Source: Comamonas sp. lk
Lineage (GTDB): Bacteria; Pseudomonadota; Gammaproteobacteria; Burkholderiales; Burkholderiaceae_C
Assembly (NCBI GenBank): GCA_945869165.1
Contig: CAMBNY010000020.1
Coordinates: 1 to 41,245, forward strand
DNA length: 41,245 bases
Direction: 5' to 3'
Shown here: positions 31,605-40,997 of the stretch, in pieces
Layout of the letters: each line of letters begins with the position of its first letter
Position numbering within the stretch: position 1 is the stretch's first letter
Program-made: the position numbers and the translations under genes
The notes under the pieces: model-generated
The model's input: the letters and a program-made list of their open reading frames with translations, nothing else
Told to the model about the DNA's origin: nothing
The model's database searches: none

Positions 31605-33713
31605 CTATCGAGCCCGCAGCGGCAGCAGCACTACCTTGTCGCGCCCCGCCGCGCCGAAGGCCTGTTCCTTCAGGATGGCTAATTGGTCGCGCACACGCGC
31701 CGCTTTTTCGAACTCCAGGTTGCGGGCGTGTTCCATCATCAGTTTTTCTAAGCGCTTGATCTCGCGCGCCACGTCTTTTTCGCTCATGTCCTCCACCTGG
31801 GCGCGCTGCATCGCGTCGCGCTCCAGACGGTCGGCCTCTTTGCCGGCTTTTTCGCTGTACACGCCGTCGATCAGGTCGCGCACTTCTTTGACAATGCTGC
31901 GCGGGGTGATGCCATGCTCCAGGTTATGGGCCACCTGGCGTGTGCGTCGCCGTTCGGTCTCACCGATAGCGCGCGTCATCGAGTCGGTAATGCGGTCGGC
32001 GTACAAAATCGCCCGGCCATGCAAATTGCGGGCGGCCCGGCCAATAGTCTGGATGAGCGAACGCTCAGAGCGCAAAAAGCCTTCCTTGTCGGCATCCAAA
32101 ATCGCTACCAGCGAGACTTCCGGCAAGTCAATACCTTCGCGCAGTAGGTTGATGCCCACCAGAACGTCAAACGCACCCAGGCGCAAATCGCGCAATATTT
32201 CCACCCGTTCCACCGTATCCACATCGCTGTGCAGGTAACGCACTTTCACGCCGTTGTCGCTCAAATAGTCAGTCAGTTGCTCGGCCATGCGCTTGGTCAG
32301 CGTGGTGATCAGCACGCGCTCGTTTTTGTCTACGCGAATGCGGATTTCCTGCAACACATCGTCCACCTGCGAGCTGGCCGGGCGCACTTCCACTTCCGGG
32401 TCCACCAGGCCGGTGGGGCGCACCAATTGCTCCACCACCTGGCCGGTATGGTCTTTTTCCCATTGCGCGGGAGTGGCCGATACGAACACCGCCTGGCGCA
32501 TTTTGCGTTCGAACTCTTCAAACTTCAGGGGCCGGTTATCCAGTGCGCTGGGCAGACGAAAGCCGTATTCGACCAGCGTGGTTTTGCGGGACCGGTCGCC
32601 GTTGTACATCGCGCCCAGTTGGCCAATCAGCACATGGCTTTCGTCCAAAAACATAAGGGCGTCTTTGGGCAAGTAGTCGGTGAGTGTGGCCGGTGGCTCA
32701 CCCGGCGCGGCACCTGACAAATGGCGCGAATAATTTTCAATACCTTTGCAATGCCCCACTTCGCTCAGCATTTCCAGGTCAAAGCGGGTGCGCTGCTCCA
32801 GGCGCTGGGCTTCGACCAGCTTGCCCATGCCCACCAGTTCCTTGAGCCGGTCCGACAACTCAGTCTTAATCGTTTCGACCGCCATCAACACCTGCTCGCG
32901 CGGCGTCACATAGTGGCTACTGGGATACACGGTAAAGCGCGGAATTTTTTGGCGAATGCGCCCGGTCAGCGGGTCAAAGAGTTGCAAAGACTCGATCTCG
33001 TCGTCAAACAACTCCACACGGATCGCCATTTCACTGTGCTCTGCGGGGAAGATGTCAATGGTGTCGCCGCGCACGCGGAAAGTGCCGCGAGAAAAATCCA
33101 TGTCATTGCGTTGGTATTGCATATGTACCAATTGCATGATCATGTCGCGCTGGCCCAGTTTGTCACCCGCGCGCAGCGTCATCACCATCTGGTGGTAGGC
33201 CTCGGGTTGGCCTATGCCGTAAATCGCCGACACCGTGGCCACGATGATCACATCGCGCCGCTCTAAGACGCTTTTGGTACAAGACAGGCGCATTTGCTCG
33301 ATGTGCTCGTTAATCGCAGAGTCCTTCTCGATAAACAAATCGCGCTGCGGCACATAGGCCTCGGGCTGGTAGTAGTCGTAGTAGCTGACGAAATACTCCA
33401 CCGCGTTGTTCGGGAAAAACTCGCGGAACTCGCTGTAGAGCTGCGCGGCCAGGGTTTTATTAGGGGCAAAAATAATCGCTGGCCGTCCTAGGCGGGCTAT
33501 CACATTGGCCATGGTGAAGGTCTTGCCCGAACCCGTCACCCCCAATAGGGTTTGGAACACTTCGCCGTCCCGCACGCCTTCGACCAATTGGGCGATCGCC
33601 GTTGGCTGGTCGCCCGCCGGGGGATAGGGCTGGTACAGCTCAAAGGGCGAATCAGGAAAACTGACAAATTCGCCCGGGCGCTGGGGGGCTATGACTTCGA
33701 GGGGTTCAGACAT
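31605..33713 (-). CDS. uvrB: UvrABC excision nuclease subunit B
   Basis: 702 residues from the ATG at 33713. The frame stays open to 33947, but that extension has no UvrB similarity and runs through an intergenic repeat. Walker A is [13 protein letters not shown] is in [11 protein letters not shown]. The beta-hairpin region [12 protein letters not shown] holds the DNA-clamping aromatic residues, and the C-terminal UVR motif ([12 protein letters not shown]) binds UvrC. It verifies damage and loads UvrC in nucleotide excision repair. Divergent from the aminotransferase gene. Confidence 0.95.
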   Translation of the reverse strand: MSEPLEVIAPQRPGEFVSFPDSPFELYQPYPPAGDQPTAIAQLVEGVRDGEVFQTLLGVTGSGKTFTMANVIARLGRPAIIFAPNKTLAAQLYSEFREFFPNNAVEYFVSYYDYYQPEAYVPQRDLFIEKDSAINEHIEQMRLSCTKSVLERRDVIIVATVSAIYGIGQPEAYHQMVMTLRAGDKLGQRDMIMQLVHMQYQRNDMDFSRGTFRVRGDTIDIFPAEHSEMAIRVELFDDEIESLQLFDPLTGRIRQKIPRFTVYPSSHYVTPREQVLMAVETIKTELSDRLKELVGMGKLVEAQRLEQRTRFDLEMLSEVGHCKGIENYSRHLSGAAPGEPPATLTDYLPKDALMFLDESHVLIGQLGAMYNGDRSRKTTLVEYGFRLPSALDNRPLKFEEFERKMRQAVFVSATPAQWEKDHTGQVVEQLVRPTGLVDPEVEVRPASSQVDDVLQEIRIRVDKNERVLITTLTKRMAEQLTDYLSDNGVKVRYLHSDVDTVERVEILRDLRLGAFDVLVGINLLREGIDLPEVSLVAILDADKEGFLRSERSLIQTIGRAARNLHGRAILYADRITDSMTRAIGETERRRTRQVAHNLEHGITPRSIVKEVRDLIDGVYSEKAGKEADRLERDAMQRAQVEDMSEKDVAREIKRLEKLMMEHARNLEFEKAARVRDQLAILKEQAFGAAGRDKVVLLPLRAR

Positions 33714-33837
33714 GGGCTGCGGTAAGAGGACAACCCGCAAGCTTAGCGCAGTGCGCCTTGCCGCGCCTAGCGCTTTGCCGCCCCGCCCCGCCCCGCCTTG
33801 CCTTGGCATTAAGGGTTGCTCTACAAAAGGCCAAGCC

Positions 33838-33920
33838 CGTCTTTGCGAGGCCGCAGGCCGTGGCAATCCAGGCTTTGTGATTGCATGGATCGCCGCGTCG
33901 CTTTGCTCCTCGCGATGACG
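33838..33920. repeat. Mosaic intergenic palindromic repeat, copy D
   Basis: CGTCTTTGCGAGGCCGCAGG at the left and CGCCGCGTCGCTTTGCTCC...CGCGATGACG at the right: the same parts as the other copies but with the two arm types exchanged. It lies between the divergent uvrB and aminotransferase genes. Confidence 0.85.
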
Positions 33921-34039
33921 AACTTTTACGGACCTCCCTGGGGGCAATGAAAGCGCAAAGGCTAAAATGAGCGGCTGCTTTTTCGCTGGCCCCGCGTGGA
34001 TGCGGGCGCACCTTTCCTCAACTGCTTCAGGACTCCTAC

Positions 34040-35236
34040 ATGTCTCTTTTCTCCGCCGTCGAAATGGCCCCGCGCGACCCGATCTTGGGTCTGAACGAAC
34101 AATTCAATGCCGATACCAACCCCGCCAAAGTCAACTTGGGCGTGGGCGTGTATTTCGACGAGAACGGAAAGCTGCCCTTGCTGCAATGCGTGCAGGCGGC
34201 TGAAAAAACCATGATGGAAAAGCCCACCGCGCGCGGCTATTTGCCGATCGACGGGATTGCTGCCTACGACAGCGCCGTCAAAGGCCTGGTGTTTGGAGAG
34301 GGTTCGGAGCCCGTCACTTCCGGGCGCGTGGCGACCGTGCAAGCCGTGGGCGGCACCGGTGGCTTAAAAATCGGCGCGGACTTTTTGCACTACGTCAGCC
34401 CCGGCGCTACCGTCTTGATTTCGGACCCCAGCTGGGAAAACCACCGCGCGCTGTTCAGCCACGCCGGTTTCAAGGTCGAGACCTATGCCTATTACGACAG
34501 CCAAAAACACGCGGTCAACTTCGAGGGCATGCTGGCCTCGCTCAACGCCGCAGCGCCGGGCACCATCGTCGTCTTGCATGCCTGCTGCCACAACCCCACC
34601 GGCTACGACATTACCCCGGCGCAATGGGACCAGGTCATCGCCACCATCCAGGCCCGCAGCCTGACCGCCTTCCTGGACATGGCCTACCAAGGCTTTGGCC
34701 ACGGCATCGCTGAAGACGGCGCGGTAGTGGCCAAGTTTGTTGCGGCCGGATTGAACTTTTTTGTATCCACTTCTTTTTCCAAGAGCTTTAGCCTGTACGG
34801 CGAGCGCGTGGGCGCGCTGAGCGTGGTCTGCAAGGACAAAGAGGAATGCGCCCGCGTACTCAGCCAGCTCAAGATCGTGATCCGCACCAACTATTCCAAC
34901 CCGCCCATCCACGGTGGCGCGGTGGTCGCGGCAGTGCTGGGCAACCCCATATTGCGCGCCCAGTGGGAAGAAGAGCTTGGCACTATGCGCGTGCGCATCA
35001 AGACCATGCGCCAAAAACTGGTGGAGGGCCTGAAAGCGGCTGGCGTGACCCGCGATATGGGCTTTATCACCAGCCAAATTGGCATGTTCAGCTATTCCGG
35101 CCTGAACAAGGACCAAATGGTGCGTTTGCGCAATGAATTTGGCGTCTATGGCACCGACACCGGCCGCATGTGCGTGGCCGCGCTCAACACCAAAAACCTG
35201 GACTATGTGTGTCAGTCCATTGCCAAAGTGCTCTAA
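34040..35236 (+). CDS. tyrB: Aromatic amino acid / aspartate aminotransferase, class I
   Basis: 398 residues, PLP fold type I. The cofactor lysine is Lys248 in [23 protein letters not shown] (184-190) and the start [18 protein letters not shown] match the TyrB/AspC subgroup. It exchanges amino groups between aromatic amino acids or aspartate and 2-oxoglutarate in the cytoplasm. Its location divergent from uvrB is common in Burkholderiales. TyrB and AspC cannot be separated safely without alignment, so the symbol is the likeliest of the two. Confidence 0.9.
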   Translation: MSLFSAVEMAPRDPILGLNEQFNADTNPAKVNLGVGVYFDENGKLPLLQCVQAAEKTMMEKPTARGYLPIDGIAAYDSAVKGLVFGEGSEPVTSGRVATVQAVGGTGGLKIGADFLHYVSPGATVLISDPSWENHRALFSHAGFKVETYAYYDSQKHAVNFEGMLASLNAAAPGTIVVLHACCHNPTGYDITPAQWDQVIATIQARSLTAFLDMAYQGFGHGIAEDGAVVAKFVAAGLNFFVSTSFSKSFSLYGERVGALSVVCKDKEECARVLSQLKIVIRTNYSNPPIHGGAVVAAVLGNPILRAQWEEELGTMRVRIKTMRQKLVEGLKAAGVTRDMGFITSQIGMFSYSGLNKDQMVRLRNEFGVYGTDTGRMCVAALNTKNLDYVCQSIAKVL

Positions 35237-35257
35237 GCGCGGCGCCTGTTTAGGAAA

Positions 35258-35279
35258 ACGCGTCGGATTGCCGACGCGT
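35258..35279. terminator. Perfect hairpin after the aminotransferase gene
   Basis: ACGCGTCGG (35258-35266) and CCGACGCGT (35271-35279) with a 4-base loop, 21 bases after the stop codon. There is no T-run. Confidence 0.5.
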
Positions 35280-35304
35280 AAGCGCGCCACCCAGGAAATG
35301 CTGT

Positions 35305-35333
35305 TATATTGCACTGCAACATTTTCCAAAGGA
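35305..35333 (+). promoter_or_regulatory. phaZ promoter region with PhaR-like palindrome
   Basis: A TATATT -10-like box (35305-35310) is overlapped by TTGCACTGCAA (35309-35319), a TGC-N3-GCA palindrome like the sites bound by the PHA regulator PhaR in other bacteria. AAAGGA (35328-35333) is the ribosome-binding site. A link to PHA metabolism is inferred from motif and gene. Confidence 0.5.
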
Positions 35334-35340
35334 TAGCCAG

Positions 35341-36810
35341 ATGCTCTACGAGCTTTACGAGACCCAGCGCGCACTGATGGAACCCTTTTCTGACCTGGCC
35401 AATTTCGCCGCCAAGTCGCTGTCCAACCCGGTTTCGCCGCTGTCCCAGAGCTCGCTTTCGCAACGTATGGCAGCGGGCTACGAGCTGATGCACCGCCTGG
35501 CCAAGGACTATGAAAAGCCGGAATTTGGCTTGCGCACGGTGGATGTCGATGGGGTTGAGGTGGCGATTCACCAGCGCGTTGAGTGGAGCCGCCCGTTTTG
35601 CGATTTGCTACGCTTTAAGCGCCTCACTGACGATCCAGACACGCTGATCAAGATCAAGGAGCAGCCGGTGGTGCTGATCGTGGCGCCGCTTTCGGGCCAC
35701 TACGCGACGCTGCTGCGCGATACCGTCAAAACCATGCTCAAAGACCACAAGGTCTATATCACCGACTGGAAAAACGCCCGCTTGGTGCCCCTCTCCGAGG
35801 GCCGCTTCAACCTGGACGACTACGTTAACTATGTGCAGGACTGCATCCGCCATGTGCAAGGCAAGTATGGCAACTGCCATGTGATGAGCGTTTGCCAGCC
35901 TACGGTGCCGGTGCTCGCTGCGGTGTCGCTGATGGCTTCGCGCAATGAAAAAACACCTTTGTCCATGACCATGATGGGCGGCCCGATTGACGCGCGCAAA
36001 TCGCCCACTGCCGTCAATAACCTGGCGATGAACAAAAGCTACAACTGGTTTGAAAACAATGTGATTTACCGCGTACCGGGCAAATTTCCCGGAGCCGGAC
36101 GTCGCGTGTACCCGGGCTTTTTGCAGCACACCGGTTTTGTGGCCATGAACCCGGACCACCATGCCAAAAGCCATTACGACTACTTCAAAGACCTGATCAA
36201 AGGCGATGACGTTAGCACCGAAGCGCACCGCAAGTTTTACGACGAGTACAACGCCGTGCTGGACATGGATGCGGACTACTACCTGGACACGATCAAAGTG
36301 GTGTTTCAGGACTTCAGTTTGGTCAACGGCACTTGGGACGTGCGCTCGCCACGCGGTGACGCCGAGCGCGTGCGCCCCGCTGCGATCAAAAGCACGGGCC
36401 TGCTGTCGGTGGAAGGCGAGTTAGACGATATTTCTGGCTCGGGCCAAACCCGTGCGGTGCATGAGATTTGCACTGGCGTGCCCGCTGCGCATAAAAAACA
36501 TTTTGAAGTGACGGGTGCTGGCCATTACGGTATTTTTTCCGGTCGCCGTTGGCGCGATATCGTTTATCCCACGGTCAAAGCGTTTATCAAGAGCTACCAA
36601 CCCGCGGGCGCGATGCCTGCCACCGCAGCGCCAAAAACATCCGTAGCTGCACCGCCCCCAAAAGCGGTGACGAGGACTCGCGGCATGGTTCCCAAGCTTG
36701 CTGTGAAAGCAGTCGTTGCCAAAGCTATGAAAACCACGGCCAAGGCTAAAGCTGTAGTGAAAAAAGCGGCTGCCAAGCCGGTACGCGCCAAGGCCAAGCG
36801 CAAAGCCTGA
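35341..36810 (+). CDS. phaZ: Intracellular polyhydroxyalkanoate depolymerase with lysine-rich tail
   Basis: 489 residues; the family is usually about 410-430. Residues 1-420 are a complete intracellular PHB depolymerase (PhaZ1 type): MLYELYETQRALMEPF at the start, the nucleophile Cys185 in HVMSVCQPTVP, an acid in VEGELDDISG, and His395 in TGAGHYGIFSG. The enzyme mobilises native PHB granules. Residues 421-489 are extra: Pro/Ala-rich, then KAVVAKAMKTTAKAKAVVKK and KPVRAKAKRKA, like histone H1, AlgP or the DNA-binding tail of the phasin PhaF. This tail could tie granules to the nucleoid (inference). A PhaR-like palindrome lies in the promoter; a soluble RnfB-like gene starts 10 bases later. Confidence 0.92.
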   Translation: MLYELYETQRALMEPFSDLANFAAKSLSNPVSPLSQSSLSQRMAAGYELMHRLAKDYEKPEFGLRTVDVDGVEVAIHQRVEWSRPFCDLLRFKRLTDDPDTLIKIKEQPVVLIVAPLSGHYATLLRDTVKTMLKDHKVYITDWKNARLVPLSEGRFNLDDYVNYVQDCIRHVQGKYGNCHVMSVCQPTVPVLAAVSLMASRNEKTPLSMTMMGGPIDARKSPTAVNNLAMNKSYNWFENNVIYRVPGKFPGAGRRVYPGFLQHTGFVAMNPDHHAKSHYDYFKDLIKGDDVSTEAHRKFYDEYNAVLDMDADYYLDTIKVVFQDFSLVNGTWDVRSPRGDAERVRPAAIKSTGLLSVEGELDDISGSGQTRAVHEICTGVPAAHKKHFEVTGAGHYGIFSGRRWRDIVYPTVKAFIKSYQPAGAMPATAAPKTSVAAPPPKAVTRTRGMVPKLAVKAVVAKAMKTTAKAKAVVKKAAAKPVRAKAKRKA

Positions 36811-36820
36811 TTCGGATGCG

Positions 36821-37510
36821 GTGACAACGAAGCCGCTCTTGATCGACGCGCTGGCTGCGCGCATCCTCGATGCGCTGCCCCAAACCCAGTGCACGCGCTG
36901 CGGCTATCCGGATTGCGCTGCGTATGCGCAAGCGATTGCGGCGGAGCAAGTGCCTATCAACCAGTGCCCGCCTGGTGGAGCCCAAGGGATTGCGCGCCTA
37001 TCAGCCATCACCGGCCAGGCCATCGCGCCCCTGAACCCCGAATTCGGCTCGGAAGGCCCGCGCACCGTGGCCTTTATCGATGAAGACTGGTGCATAGGTT
37101 GCACCTTGTGCATAGCAGCCTGCCCGACCGACGCCATCTACGGCACCAACAAGCGCATGCACGGCGTGATTGAACCATACTGCACCGGCTGCGAGTTGTG
37201 CATCCCGGTGTGCCCGGTTGATTGCATCTTGCTGGAGCGCGTGCATAGCGCGGAACCTGGCTTGGCATCGCCCACCGGCTGGGATGCCTGGTCAGATGGC
37301 CTGGCGTATACCGCGCGCATGCGCTACGCCGCTGCGCAAAGCCGCCGCGCGCAAAGTACGCAGGCCAAGCGCGCTGCAAAGGCAGAAGAGGCAGCAGAAA
37401 AACGGTCAGACCTAGCCAAGCATTCGCGCATCAGCGACCCGGAGGAGTTGGACCGCAAAAAAGCGCTGATTGAGGCCGCCATGGCACGGGCGCGGCGGCG
37501 CCAAACTTGA
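36821..37510 (+). CDS. Soluble RnfB-like ferredoxin
   Basis: 229 residues starting at GTG 36821. An N-terminal Fe-S domain of the RnfB/RsxB type has Cys24, Cys27, Cys32 and Cys49 (QCTRCGYPDC...NQCPPGG). Two [4Fe-4S] ferredoxin motifs follow: Cys91/94/97/101 (CIGCTLCIAACP) and Cys121/124/127/131 (CTGCELCIPVCP). The membrane anchor that opens true RnfB is absent, and no other rnf genes are near. The last 70 residues are a charged, alanine-rich helix. It is probably an electron carrier in the cytoplasm; partners are unknown. It is likely cotranscribed with phaZ from the 10-base gap. Confidence 0.87.
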   Translation: MTTKPLLIDALAARILDALPQTQCTRCGYPDCAAYAQAIAAEQVPINQCPPGGAQGIARLSAITGQAIAPLNPEFGSEGPRTVAFIDEDWCIGCTLCIAACPTDAIYGTNKRMHGVIEPYCTGCELCIPVCPVDCILLERVHSAEPGLASPTGWDAWSDGLAYTARMRYAAAQSRRAQSTQAKRAAKAEEAAEKRSDLAKHSRISDPEELDRKKALIEAAMARARRRQT

Positions 37511-37552
37511 TCGCGCCGTGCAGGCACCGCTTCGGGCTTGCTCTGCATTAAA

Positions 37553-37675
37553 CGTCATCGCGAGGAGCGCAGCGACGCGGCGATCCATGCAGGCATGAAG
37601 CCATGGATTGCCACGGCCTTCGGCCTCGCAATGACGGCTCTGGGCTCGATTGCTTCCTTGTGCTCGCAAGGACGG
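37553..37675. repeat. Mosaic intergenic palindromic repeat, copy E
   Basis: The best-preserved copy, 37553-37636: CGTCATCGCGAGGAGCGC, GCGACGCGGCGATCCATG, CCATGGATTGCCACGG and CCTTCGGCCTCGCAATGACG. A partial unit follows at 37648-37675 (CGATTGCTTCCTTGTGCTCG). It lies between the convergent RnfB-like and VOC genes. Confidence 0.88.
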
Positions 37676-37717
37676 ATCTGCTCTTTTGCGGGCCTTCTTT
37701 TATCGGCGTCGGCGCAC

Positions 37718-38200
37718 TTAAGCTGCAAGCGCCAAACGCGAAAACGCGCTGACCACTTCGGGCGGCGCTTGCACCAATTCAATCAACACGCCCTCCCCCG
37801 AGATCGGAAATTCTTCGCTGCCCTTGGGGTGCAAAAAGCAAATATCAAAGCCCGCTGCACCCTTGCGAATGCCGCCCGGCGCAAAGCGCACGCCTTGCTG
37901 CATCATCCAGTCCACGGCGGCGGGCAAATCGTCAATCCACAGGCCCACATGGTTGAGTGGCGTGGTGTGCACGGCCGGTTTTTTGTCCGGGTCTATGGGC
38001 TGCATCAAGTCCACTTCTACCTTGAACGGGCCGCTGCCGATGGCACAAATATCTTCATCCACGTTTTCGCGCTCGCTTTGAAACGTACCGGTTACTTCCA
38101 GCCCCAGCATGTCCACCCACAAGGCTTTAAGCCGCTGTTTGTTGGGCGCGCCGATGGCGATTTGCTGGATGCCTAAAACTTTAAAAGGGCGGTGATTCAT
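37718..38200 (-). CDS. VOC-family (glyoxalase fold) protein, candidate methylmalonyl-CoA epimerase
   Basis: 160 residues from the ATG at 38200, which has GGAG nine bases upstream; other starts at 38215 or 38218 are possible. Two beta-alpha-beta-beta-beta modules are visible: [20 protein letters not shown] at the N-terminus and [18 protein letters not shown] (about 80-97), with a metal-type glutamate in [12 protein letters not shown] at the end. VOC proteins include glyoxalase I, dioxygenases and methylmalonyl-CoA epimerase. Because a biotin carboxylase of the propionyl-CoA type is encoded on the same strand just upstream, epimerase is the likeliest role; this is inferred from context. A vapBC pair lies between the two. 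Confidence 0.72.
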   Translation of the reverse strand: MNHRPFKVLGIQQIAIGAPNKQRLKALWVDMLGLEVTGTFQSERENVDEDICAIGSGPFKVEVDLMQPIDPDKKPAVHTTPLNHVGLWIDDLPAAVDWMMQQGVRFAPGGIRKGAAGFDICFLHPKGSEEFPISGEGVLIELVQAPPEVVSAFSRLALAA

Positions 38201-38214
38201 GATTCTTAGCTCCA

Positions 38215-38589
38215 TCAAGGTTTAGCCTGGTAGCGCACACCGGGCAACTGCGCCAATGCAGCGTCTTGGGTGTAGAGGGTTGCGCCTTGGGTTTGGGCGG
38301 TTTGCCAGATGATGGCATCGGCCATGTGGAGTTTGTAGGTTTGGGCTGCAAGCGCCGCTTGGGCGTAGGCGGTCATCTCCAAGTGGACCAAGCGTCCTTG
38401 CTTGAAATAGGCCAAGGCCTTATCGACCCATGTTGTCCCATGAAGCTGTGCCAGCCTTTTACTCACTTCGTACACCACAAGGCCAGGCACGAGAAGTTGG
38501 GCGGTATCTTCAATCGCAGGCGCAAAAAAATCAGCGCCTGGATCGTCTAAAAAATAGGCCAACCAGCCACAAGAATCGACAACATTCAT
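38215..38589 (-). CDS. vapC: VapC-type PIN-domain toxin ribonuclease
   Basis: 124 residues from the ATG at 38589, which overlaps the antitoxin stop codon. The four acidic PIN residues are present: Asp5 ([12 protein letters not shown]), Glu41 (VYEVSKRL), Asp91 (HMADAIIW) and Asp109 (LYTQDAAL). VapC toxins cleave tRNA or rRNA with a magnesium-dependent active site and are held inactive by their partner. Length is normal. The pair sits between metabolic genes on the same strand. Confidence 0.88.
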   Translation of the reverse strand: MNVVDSCGWLAYFLDDPGADFFAPAIEDTAQLLVPGLVVYEVSKRLAQLHGTTWVDKALAYFKQGRLVHLEMTAYAQAALAAQTYKLHMADAIIWQTAQTQGATLYTQDAALAQLPGVRYQAKP

Positions 38590-38873
38590 GATGTGCTTAC
38601 GCGCCGCTCTCGCCACTGGGCATCGTCAATAGGGGCGCAACCACCAGGCCACTCGGGGCCTTCAGGGTCGTTTTCAATGTGCGCCACATCCACGCCAGGA
38701 ATTTTCGGCAGAAAACCGCGCGCTGAGCGAATGTCTAATTCAGGCTCTAGTACCGCTTGCCCTTGGTCATTCAAGCGCATGAAAACCTTTTGGCCCGTTT
38801 TGAGTTTGAGCGCCTGACGAATAGCTTTGGGTATAACAACCTGAAATTTCGGTGAAACAGTTAATGCAGTCAT
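38586..38873 (-). CDS. vapB: VapB-type AbrB/MazE-fold antitoxin
   Basis: 95 residues. The N-terminal swapped-hairpin AbrB DNA-binding domain is clear (ALTVSPKFQVVIPKAIRQAL, then KLKTGQKVFMRLND). The C-terminal 50 residues, rich in Pro, Asp and Glu (IPGVDVAHIENDPEGPEWPG), should wrap the VapC active site. Its last four bases overlap the vapC start (ATGA), the usual coupling in toxin-antitoxin pairs. It should repress its own promoter, where a perfect palindrome is found. Confidence 0.87.
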   Translation of the reverse strand: MTALTVSPKFQVVIPKAIRQALKLKTGQKVFMRLNDQGQAVLEPELDIRSARGFLPKIPGVDVAHIENDPEGPEWPGGCAPIDDAQWRERRVSTS

Positions 38874-38892
38874 ACAAACCTAATTTCGTAAA

Positions 38893-38908
38893 ACAATTTT
38901 AAAATTGT
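38893..38908. promoter_or_regulatory. Perfect 16-bp palindrome upstream of vapB
   Basis: ACAATTTTAAAATTGT, 20 bases before the vapB start and within AT-rich sequence between GC-rich genes. A fitting operator for autoregulation by VapB/VapBC. Confidence 0.6.
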
Positions 38909-38945
38909 ACAACTGCAATCCGATTCAGGCAACAAGGCCGGACTT

Positions 38946-40997
38946 TCAAGCCTCAAACTCCACAATCATCTGGTCCACCGTGAGCGATTCGCCCTGGCTG
39001 GCCACGACTTTTTTGACCACGCCATCGGCAGCGGCGAACAAGACGTTTTCCATCTTCATGGCCTCGATGACCGCCACGCGCTCGCCCGCTTGCACTTTTT
39101 GGCCGGGCTCGACCAGCACCTGCGACAAAAGTCCCGGCATGGGCGAGAGGACAAAGCGACTTAGGTCCGGTGGCGACTTGAAGGGCATCATGCGATGCAA
39201 CTCCGCCATGCGCGGCGAGACCACCAGTGCATCGATACGCGTGCCGTTGTGCTGCACGCGCAGTGCCAGCGGGTTCTTGGGCGTGCCGCGTTCGATTTGC
39301 GCGGTAAAGGCTTTGCCGTTGACGGTGCCGGTAATCACAATGTCGTTGAGGCGCGAGCGGCTGCGGATTTCGTAGCTGGTGTCCGCCACGCGCACACGCG
39401 CGGAGCCGGTCTCGCCCACGAATTCGTCCACATGCACCGGCGTGTAGGCGTGCGTGCCGCTGTCGGACATGGCGATAACCACGTAGTCTTTGCCTGCCTC
39501 CACGCCATAGCCGGGCAATTGCCCGCTGATGGCCGCCGTGCGCTCGCGCGACTTGCGGCGCACAAACGCGGCCAACGCGGTGAGGAAACGCGCGTCCTGG
39601 TGCGGCACGTCTTCAGCGCGGAAACCGTGGGCATAGTTTTCGGCGATAAAGCCGGTGTTGAAGTCGCCCGCCACAAACTTGGGGTGCGCCAACAAGGCAG
39701 CCTGGAATGGGATATTGCTGGACACGCCACGAATCACAAAGCCATTGAGCGCCTCGCGCATTTTGGCAATCGCGTCTAGGCGGTCGTTGCCGTGCACGAT
39801 CAGCTTGGCGATCATGGAATCGTAAAACATGGGTATCTCGCCACCGTCGCGCACGCCGGTATCCACGCGCACGCCCAGCAAGTTGGAGGTATCGCCCTGG
39901 AACATGGTTTGTGCGGGTGGCGCAAAACGCACCAAGCGGCCCGTGGATGGCAAGAAGTTGCGGAAGGGGTCTTCGGCATTGATGCGGCACTCGATGGCCC
40001 AGCCGTTACGTTGCACTTGCGCTTGCGTCAATGGCAACTTCTCGCCCGCCGCCACGCGGATCATCAGCTCCACCAAATCCAGGCCGGTAATCGCCTCGGT
40101 CACCGGATGCTCCACCTGCAAGCGGGTGTTCATCTCCAAAAAGTAAAAGCTCTGGTCTTTACCGACCACAAACTCTACCGTGCCTGCGCTTTGGTAGTCT
40201 ACGGCTTTGGCCAAAGCCACGGCCTGCTCGCCCATGGCTTTGCGGGTGGCGTCGCTGATGAAGGGCGAGGGCGCCTCTTCAATCACTTTTTGGTGGCGGC
40301 GCTGGATGGAGCATTCGCGCTCATTGAGGTACAGCACATTGCCGTGCGCGTCGCCAATGAGTTGGATTTCGATATGGCGCGGCTCTTCCACAAATTTCTC
40401 AACAAACACGCGGTCGTCACCAAAGCTATTGCGCGCCTCGTTGCGGCAACTGGTGAAACCTTCGAAAGCCTCTTTGTCGTTATAGGCCACGCGCAAGCCC
40501 TTGCCACCACCGCCCGCGCTGGCTTTGATCATGACCGGGTAGCCAATGCCTTTGGCAATCTCCACCGCACGCTCGGGCGTTTCAATCGCGTCGTTCACTC
40601 CGGGAATGCAATTGACGCCCGCCGCGCCGGCCAGCTTTTTAGACTCGATCTTGTCGCCCATGGCGGCGATGGAATGGTGTTTGGGCCCGATAAACACAAT
40701 GCCCTCAGCCTCGCAGCGTTTCGAAAATTCGGCGTTTTCGCTCAGGAATCCATAACCCGGATGAATCGCCTGCGCGCCGGTGGATTTAGCAGCGGCGATG
40801 ATCACATCGGCCAGCAAATAGCTTTCGCGACTGGGCGCTGGGCCTATGCGCACCGCTTCATCGGCCAAGGCCACATGGCGCGCTTCTTTGTCGGCATCCG
40901 AATAGACCGCCACGGTGGCAATGCCCATTTTGCGGGCGGTCGTGATGACACGGCATGCGATTTCGCCACGGTTGGCGATCAGAATTTTGGTAAACAT
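38946..40997 (-). CDS. pccA: Propionyl/acetyl-CoA carboxylase alpha subunit (biotin carboxylase + BCCP)
   Basis: 683 residues from the ATG at 40997, preceded by GAAGGAAG. The biotin carboxylase domain (MFTKILIANRGEIACRV; glycine-rich ATP loop ASAGGGGKGLRVAY near 165; EMNTRLQVEHPVTE near 290) fills the first 450 residues. A BT linker domain follows, and a BCCP domain with biotinyl-Lys648 in IEAMKMEN ends the protein. The single-chain layout is that of propionyl- or broad acyl-CoA carboxylases, not AccC. It carboxylates biotin with bicarbonate and ATP; the beta subunit is not in the window. The start overlaps a cupin gene's stop (TGATG). Confidence 0.88.
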   Translation of the reverse strand: MFTKILIANRGEIACRVITTARKMGIATVAVYSDADKEARHVALADEAVRIGPAPSRESYLLADVIIAAAKSTGAQAIHPGYGFLSENAEFSKRCEAEGIVFIGPKHHSIAAMGDKIESKKLAGAAGVNCIPGVNDAIETPERAVEIAKGIGYPVMIKASAGGGGKGLRVAYNDKEAFEGFTSCRNEARNSFGDDRVFVEKFVEEPRHIEIQLIGDAHGNVLYLNERECSIQRRHQKVIEEAPSPFISDATRKAMGEQAVALAKAVDYQSAGTVEFVVGKDQSFYFLEMNTRLQVEHPVTEAITGLDLVELMIRVAAGEKLPLTQAQVQRNGWAIECRINAEDPFRNFLPSTGRLVRFAPPAQTMFQGDTSNLLGVRVDTGVRDGGEIPMFYDSMIAKLIVHGNDRLDAIAKMREALNGFVIRGVSSNIPFQAALLAHPKFVAGDFNTGFIAENYAHGFRAEDVPHQDARFLTALAAFVRRKSRERTAAISGQLPGYGVEAGKDYVVIAMSDSGTHAYTPVHVDEFVGETGSARVRVADTSYEIRSRSRLNDIVITGTVNGKAFTAQIERGTPKNPLALRVQHNGTRIDALVVSPRMAELHRMMPFKSPPDLSRFVLSPMPGLLSQVLVEPGQKVQAGERVAVIEAMKMENVLFAAADGVVKKVVASQGESLTVDQMIVEFEA

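Noticed and set aside
33714-33947. N-terminal extension of UvrB
   Set aside because: The extra 78 codons run through an intergenic repeat and have no UvrB similarity; the ATG at 33713 gives the normal length.
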